Shown here: in pieces, positions 59,213 through 64,000 of the stretch
How the letters are laid out: the number at the start of each line of letters is the position of its first letter
How positions within the stretch are numbered: position 1 is the first letter of the stretch
Assembly: GCA_902625825.1 (NCBI GenBank)
Contig: CACOCL010000001.1
Location: 1 to 64,000, forward strand
Source: an uncultured Pelagibacteraceae bacterium
Lineage (GTDB): Bacteria; Pseudomonadota; Alphaproteobacteria; Pelagibacterales; Pelagibacteraceae
Length of the DNA stretch: 64,000 bases
Direction of reading: 5' to 3'
Made by a program: the position numbers and the translations under genes
The notes under the pieces: model-generated
Told to the model about the DNA's origin: nothing
What the model saw: the letters and a program-made list of their open reading frames with translations, nothing else
Databases searched by the model: none

Positions 59213-59968
59213 TTAATTAAAACTTTTGATAAACTTGTTATAAGCTAAAACTATTACACTATAAATTGAGAATATAAAATTTTTTTTTTCATAAAAATAA
59301 TATAATTTAAACGCATCACTAATTTTTTGAAAAGTGTTTGTTGATAGTGATTTTTTAGATTTTCTCCAGAAGGATAGACTTTGATTTAAGTGATTTAACT
59401 TAAAACCATTCCTAGCTAATTTAAGCCATAAAGCAAAATCCTCTTGCGTTTTTAGACTTGGAAATGAAATCTTAGAAATTAATCTTTTATGTATCATCAC
59501 AGTATTGAGACCAATGAAATTTGAATAATAAAGATTTTTATAATTCGCATCAAAGAAAACATTTCTTTCTCCAATTACTTTACCCTTTTCATCAATAATA
59601 CCATATGATGTGAATGTAAAATAATAAGAATTTTTTTGCATAAAATTTAATTGATTATAAAGTTTATTTTTTTTCCATAAGTCATCTGAGTCAATAAATG
59701 CTATGTATAATCCTTTTGATCTTTTAATAGCAATATTTCTTGCCTTTGCGACACCTAAGTTTTTACTGTTTATGATAATTTTTTTTCTTTTAATTTTTGT
59801 TAAAATTTTTTTTAAAAAATTTATCTCATTTTTAACTTCATCATCATATACAAAAATGAGCTCATAATTTTTGTATGTTTGAGATAAAATCGAATTGATA
59901 GTTTTTTCAATAAATTTTCTTTTTCTATAATATGTAATTACAATTGATATAAGAGGTTTCTTTTTCAT
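59213..59968 (-). CDS. Family 2 glycosyltransferase
   Basis: A 251-residue GT-A enzyme: ISIVITYYRKRKFIEKTINS at the start, SQTYKNYELIFVYDD, NLGVAKARNIAIKRSKG, AFIDSDDLWKKNK with metal-binding DSDD, and QEDFALWLKLAR later (ExDW-like). Acceptor and donor unknown. It lies between gmd (1 base) and the large membrane protein gene (4-base overlap), so is part of the same transcript. Confidence 0.85.
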   Translation of the reverse strand: MKKKPLISIVITYYRKRKFIEKTINSILSQTYKNYELIFVYDDEVKNEINFLKKILTKIKRKKIIINSKNLGVAKARNIAIKRSKGLYIAFIDSDDLWKKNKLYNQLNFMQKNSYYFTFTSYGIIDEKGKVIGERNVFFDANYKNLYYSNFIGLNTVMIHKRLISKISFPSLKTQEDFALWLKLARNGFKLNHLNQSLSFWRKSKKSLSTNTFQKISDAFKLYYFYEKKNFIFSIYSVIVLAYNKFIKSFN

Positions 59969-61668
59969 TTCCTTAAATAAAAAATATAGTTATTCTTTTT
60001 CTTAATTTCTAATGCTGATGCATTTCTTATACAAGTTGATGGAACTGCCCAGCATGATCCACTTGTTAAATTTAATTGATGTCCATTTATTACGACAGAT
60101 TCGTACTTTCGATCATCAACCCAAAATAACGGAAAATTTTTAAAATTATGATGATGGATTTCTGAAATCGACAATTCGTTATTTATTCTTGATACATTTT
60201 TTGTCAAAAAAACTGAGTAGGAAATCAAAAAAATAATTGAGAGTTTTTTGATATTATTTTTTTCTGAAAAATTTATTTTTTGCGCCATAATTGACAAGAA
60301 TGGATAAACAATTAACAAGAAAACAATTATATACCCAGCATATCTTAGTGAGGGAAAATTAAAAAACCAAAGAAAAAAAACCAGAATAATCATTAAATAA
60401 AAATTTTTATTAAAACTAAGAGTGTTTGAATTTTTATCTGATGAAAAAATATTTTTGTAATAAAAAGAAAAAAAAACAAGAATTAAAAAAAAGGAAACCA
60501 AAATATAGTCTGAAAATTTTCCAATAAAGTAAACTGAAAACCAGTGTGGCACCCAATTAATAAAAGTTATATATTTTTCATGATTATCCACAGAAATATT
60601 AGGACCAGCTCCCCCTTTTGACCAAAGTTCATAATGAACGTTAAGATATTTTATTATTTCAGAACTTAATGCCCAATCAAATTTTTCTGAAAAACATAAA
60701 ATTTCTACTGGATATATAAGACAACCTGTTGATGAGAAGTTTAAAAAAGAAAAAATTATTAATGGTGCAAAAATCAAAATTAAATAATTTAATTTCATCA
60801 AATTTAGAAATAAAGAAATTTTATTTTTGTTACTAAAAAAAATTATTAGATAGAGAGCTGAGTATATAACTGAAATAAATTTTAATGTAATGGCAAAAAC
60901 AATTAGTATTAGAGAAATCTTTAAATAGTAAATTTTTTCTTCCTGGTCAATATTTTTATTATAGAAAAATTCTATAATAAAAAAAATAAAAATTGAAATT
61001 ACTATTTGACCAGAAAGATCTGAGCCATATTCTGCGAGTCTTGAAAATTTTGATAAAAATAAAACTAAAAGAACACTTAATAAAATATTTGATAAATTTA
61101 GATTTTTTTTATTTTTAAAATAGATCTCTAGCAAAAGAAAAGTAATAAAAAATGTTAAAAATAACAAATTTGTAAGATTAAAAAGATAAAATTCAAATAT
61201 TGGTAGATAATTCAATGACATAATCATAAATAATGAACTTATATGTTTAAAACCGTGGTTTAAATTTCCTAGACCAAATTGAAGTTTTTGTTCAGCAAAT
61301 TGTAATGAATTAGGTAAATGATAATAACTAAAATCCTCGTTTGTTTTTGCCATTAAGATTGAAACAAATAAAAGCGCAAAAATAATTAGAGTATACTTAG
61401 ACTCATTAAAAAACTCCTTGTTAAATAAAACTAAACTTAATAATCCAAAAAAAATTATAATTGAATTATGTAAATAATTATGTGGAAAAAATAAGTGTGT
61501 GTAGCTAGAGATAACGCTTAAAGAAAAAAGACCTAAAATTCCTATTAGCCCGTAGTTAAAATTATACTTTTTAAACTGCAATAATTTGACAGTTATCAAG
61601 CCGTAGCCAACAGTGGAAAATAAAATTATTAAAGAAAATGTAAAAAATAGGACTAAAGTCGAAATCAT
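59965..61668 (-). CDS. Large multi-pass membrane protein of unknown function
   Basis: A 567-residue protein with about 12-14 hydrophobic segments and periplasmic loops. The loop near residue 320 has FSSTGCLIYPVEILCFSEKF, and the C-terminal loop has a Cys-containing SGSCWAVPSTCIRN segment; both pairs of Cys could form disulphides. This resembles a family of large membrane proteins in polysaccharide loci (LIC_10190-like) but I cannot assign activity; GT-C or polymerase is possible. Overlaps the GT2 gene by 4 bases. Confidence 0.7.
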   Translation of the reverse strand: MISTLVLFFTFSLIILFSTVGYGLITVKLLQFKKYNFNYGLIGILGLFSLSVISSYTHLFFPHNYLHNSIIIFFGLLSLVLFNKEFFNESKYTLIIFALLFVSILMAKTNEDFSYYHLPNSLQFAEQKLQFGLGNLNHGFKHISSLFMIMSLNYLPIFEFYLFNLTNLLFLTFFITFLLLEIYFKNKKNLNLSNILLSVLLVLFLSKFSRLAEYGSDLSGQIVISIFIFFIIEFFYNKNIDQEEKIYYLKISLILIVFAITLKFISVIYSALYLIIFFSNKNKISLFLNLMKLNYLILIFAPLIIFSFLNFSSTGCLIYPVEILCFSEKFDWALSSEIIKYLNVHYELWSKGGAGPNISVDNHEKYITFINWVPHWFSVYFIGKFSDYILVSFFLILVFFSFYYKNIFSSDKNSNTLSFNKNFYLMIILVFFLWFFNFPSLRYAGYIIVFLLIVYPFLSIMAQKINFSEKNNIKKLSIIFLISYSVFLTKNVSRINNELSISEIHHHNFKNFPLFWVDDRKYESVVINGHQLNLTSGSCWAVPSTCIRNASALEIKKKNNYIFYLRK

Positions 61669-61673
61669 TATGA

Positions 61674-62798
61674 TTAAATTAATTTTTCTAAATTTTTATA
61701 ATGATGAAACAGTGTAAATTTTCTACATAATTTAAGATTATTGAGTTTAATTTTGTAGGTATCTTCTAATTTAATAAATTGCTTAAATTTTTCCAAGAAA
61801 TTTTCCATGTTATTACTTTCAAAAACAATGCCATTTAATTTATCTTTAATCAACTCAATAGGACCTGGCCATGCATTAGATGATAAAATCATTGTACGGC
61901 AGAAAGATGCCTCAATTAAAACGAAACCTGGATCTTCCCATAAAGACGAAAGGATAAAACCTTTCGATTTTTTAAAATATGGATAAATATTTTTTACATA
62001 TCCAAGCAAAATGATATTATTTTGAAGCTTATTTTCATTAATAAATTTTTTTAAATTTATCTCTTCCTCACCGTTACCTGCTATCACCAGTTTGATATCA
62101 TTATTTTCTTTGATTAATTTTTTAAACGCTTTACATAAGAACATAAAGTTTTTTTGTTTAGTTAATCTACCAACAGAAAGAAAAAAATTATCGAGTTCAA
62201 TTTTTTCATTTTTTTTATCATTAATTTCTTTTATTTCAATAATTGGATCATACAAAAGTTTTAATTTTGAAGGATCTGTCAGATTCAAACTTTTTATAAA
62301 ATTTAAAGTATTATTTGTAGGACAAGTAATCATATGAATTTTTTTAAATGCAATTTTCCATAGTAATTTTCTTAAAAAGTTCATCCTGGGATAACCAGAG
62401 ATTCTTAGAATAAATTTTGTTTTAAAATTAAAAAATATTAAAAGAATTAGTGGAAGAGAGGTGATTAAGTGAATTATTAAATACTCAGGCTTATCTTTTT
62501 TTAAAATATTTTTAAGTGGGAAAAAACCTAGTAAAAAAAATATTAAAAAAGAAAATCTACTGCCTATAATACCTTTGCTTGGTAAAAACCTTGCAAAATC
62601 TAAATTATAATAGTTTAAAAATTTAGTATTACTATTTTTATTTTTATTGTAAATTTTACTAAATTCGTTGAAAAAATTTAAAACAATTGGCTCGTATTTT
62701 TTCCCAAATAATTGAAGGGAATTTGCTGAATTTAGGACTGCCTTACAAGTAGCTATTGGGGATAAAAAAGGTGACCAGTAGTAGATTTTTTTTGTCAA
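61674..62798 (-). CDS. Family 4 glycosyltransferase
   Basis: A 374-residue GT-B enzyme. The C-terminal half holds FFLSVGRLTKQKNFMFLCKA, VIAGNGEEEINLK, ILLGYVKNIYPYFKKSKGF and SSLWEDPGFVLIEASFCR, with the EX7E-type acidic pair. The N-terminal half is weakly conserved. Starts with TTG at 62796-62798. It lies at the head of the minus-strand run in the variable region. Substrate not known. Confidence 0.87.
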   Translation of the reverse strand: MTKKIYYWSPFLSPIATCKAVLNSANSLQLFGKKYEPIVLNFFNEFSKIYNKNKNSNTKFLNYYNLDFARFLPSKGIIGSRFSFLIFFLLGFFPLKNILKKDKPEYLIIHLITSLPLILLIFFNFKTKFILRISGYPRMNFLRKLLWKIAFKKIHMITCPTNNTLNFIKSLNLTDPSKLKLLYDPIIEIKEINDKKNEKIELDNFFLSVGRLTKQKNFMFLCKAFKKLIKENNDIKLVIAGNGEEEINLKKFINENKLQNNIILLGYVKNIYPYFKKSKGFILSSLWEDPGFVLIEASFCRTMILSSNAWPGPIELIKDKLNGIVFESNNMENFLEKFKQFIKLEDTYKIKLNNLKLCRKFTLFHHYKNLEKLI

Positions 62799-62880
62799 AG
62801 TATTTCTAATTTGTAATTCTAGTGTATTAATAATATTAAAATATAACTAATTAAACAAATAAATTAAGTAAAATATTTCA

Positions 62881-63513
62881 ATGGATGATTTTGATTATAA
62901 ATTAGATCACTCCCTTTTTCCATTAGTCAGAAAAATAATTAAACCAAAGATTTTAGAATTGGGTGTGCAAAAAGGTCGATCGACAAAAAAATTTTTAGAA
63001 ATTTGTGAAAGAAATGAAGGTAAGCTTTTTTCAATAGATATAGATGATTGTTCAAATATTTCAGAAGATAAAAGTTGGGTATTTTTAAAAACAAGAGATG
63101 ATAACTTTGAATTTATAAAAAGTAAAATCAAAGAAAAAATTGATGTTCTTTTTATTGATACAATTCATGAGGCCAAACATGTTGAAAAATTATTGTATGG
63201 GTACTACCCAATATTGAAAAAAAATGGATATATCTTTATCGATGATATCTCACATTTGCCTTATTTAAAAACTAAAAAAAGAAATAACTTTTATTGTGAA
63301 ATTAATAACAAAGAAACTTTTGAAATATTACTGTCAATATATTCTGCAAATACAGATAATTTTGATTTAAGTTTTTCATTCATTTCATCTGGATTGGCAA
63401 TAATAGAAAAAAAAAATGATAATGAGCTCAGTAATCACAACAAAATCCACTCAAGAGATTTGTCTTCCAAAAATATTTTAAGAAAATTATGGAGAAAAGT
63501 GAAAAAAGATTAA
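62881..63513 (+). CDS. Class I SAM-dependent methyltransferase
   Basis: A 210-residue methyltransferase. Motif I is ILELGVQKGRSTKKFLEI near residue 23-40, acidic end of strand 2 SIDIDD, and the segment VLFIDTIHEAKHVEKLLYGY with GYIFIDDISH, resembling cephalosporin-hydroxylase/CmcI-like or sugar O-methyltransferases. Divergent from the GT4 gene and overlapping the next partial GT4 by 25 bases. Acceptor is probably a sugar in this locus; that is inferred. Confidence 0.82.
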   Translation: MDDFDYKLDHSLFPLVRKIIKPKILELGVQKGRSTKKFLEICERNEGKLFSIDIDDCSNISEDKSWVFLKTRDDNFEFIKSKIKEKIDVLFIDTIHEAKHVEKLLYGYYPILKKNGYIFIDDISHLPYLKTKKRNNFYCEINNKETFEILLSIYSANTDNFDLSFSFISSGLAIIEKKNDNELSNHNKIHSRDLSSKNILRKLWRKVKKD

Positions 63514-64000
63514 TTTTCTTTATGCCTTCAATGGAAGGTGGCGGAGTAGAAAAAAATCTAATTTTGATTGCAAACTACATATCTAATTTTAAAGATAATG
63601 TGCAGCTTATTACTTTTGATGATAATTTTAATAAATTTTTTGATAAAAAAATTATAATTAAAAACGCTGTTAAAAAAAATTCTAAAAAATATTCAAAATA
63701 TTATAAGTATTTTTATTGTATATTAATTTTGATCAAAGAATATTTGAAAAATAAAAATTTTATTTTATTTACTTTTCAAGCAAATATATATGCTTTGATA
63801 TTATCTTATTTTTTAAATTTTAGAATTATCTCTAGATCAAACTCTTCTCCATCTGGTTGGAATAAAAATTTTTTAAAAAATTTAATCTTTAAATTTTTTT
63901 TTAAAAAAGCAGACTGTGTTATTGTTAATAGTAAGGAATTCCAAAAAGAATTCAAAATAAAATTTAATATAAACACAGATTTAATTTATAATCCTTTAAA
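63489..64000 (+). CDS. Family 4 glycosyltransferase, 5' part only
   Basis: A frame starting ATG at 63489 in a different frame from the methyltransferase, overlapping it by 25 bases, and open to the window end (170 residues seen). The head MEKSEKRLIFFMPSMEGGGV followed by EKNLILIANYI is typical of GT4 enzymes, as is ISRSNSSPSG and ADCVIVNSKEF. The active-site half lies beyond the window. Part of the variable region. Confidence 0.82.
   Translation, partial: MEKSEKRLIFFMPSMEGGGVEKNLILIANYISNFKDNVQLITFDDNFNKFFDKKIIIKNAVKKNSKKYSKYYKYFYCILILIKEYLKNKNFILFTFQANIYALILSYFLNFRIISRSNSSPSGWNKNFLKNLIFKFFFKKADCVIVNSKEFQKEFKIKFNINTDLIYNPL

Overview
The window is a very A+T-rich, tightly packed alphaproteobacterial chromosome segment that reads like SAR11 (Pelagibacterales). 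The evidence is the low G+C, the near absence of intergenic DNA with many 1-14 base overlaps, a two-piece (permuted) alphaproteobacterial tmRNA, a TrcR/DUF1013 gene, xseB-ispA-dxs and tol-pal operons, and a 5S rRNA gene standing alone beside a surface-polysaccharide region. I infer SAR11 from gene content and style; no similarity search was run.

Layout. 1-1515: start of a membrane protein leaving the window, the split tmRNA gene, and one FkbM methyltransferase followed by a degraded look-alike of the tmRNA 3' end. 1516-34036: housekeeping genes: ppdK, glyS-glyQ, an S49 peptidase, polyprenyl synthase, pdxH, aroC, dxs-ispA-xseB, a Sua5-type gene, an ABC exporter, tRNA-Arg, rluD, rpoH, and a long minus-strand series (ruvC-like, tolQRAB-pal, cpoB, tilS, ftsH, folP, glmM, thiD, purA). 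A second minus-strand series runs from a coiled-coil gene and zapA through a frameshifted 5-formyl-THF cyclo-ligase, ymdB-like and yebC. 34092-42308: central carbon genes tkt-gapA-pgk-fba, then thiE, efp, an inositol monophosphatase-like gene, rpmE, trcR, rpsU and initiator tRNA. 42314-49823: a small island of envelope-sugar genes (O-antigen ligase/polymerase-like, glycosyltransferases, UDP-GlcNAc 2-epimerase), a homologue of animal CMP-sialic acid hydroxylase, and a PQQ-type sugar dehydrogenase. 49826-53714: transaldolase, pntB-pntAb-pntAa, two tiny genes (cytochrome oxidase subunit IV, ribosomal protein L36) and 5S rRNA. 53759-64000: a hypervariable polysaccharide region (GDP-fucose genes, epimerase, glycosyltransferases, MraY/WecA-like transferase, methyltransferase) that leaves the window.

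How it fits together. ppdK, fba, pgk, gapA, tkt and tal form gluconeogenic and pentose-phosphate carbon flow. dxs, ispA and the long-chain polyprenyl synthase give isoprenoids. thiD and thiE fit salvage of thiamin precursors. The Tol-Pal set maintains the outer membrane, whose surface sugars are made by the two islands.

The points most worth following are the CMAH-like Rieske/metallo-beta-lactamase protein, a phage-type RuvC at the normal ruvC locus without ruvAB, a probable ATT start for rpsU, an initiator tRNA with an altered 3GC element, a homopolymer frameshift in the cyclo-ligase gene, and the 5S-bounded variable region.
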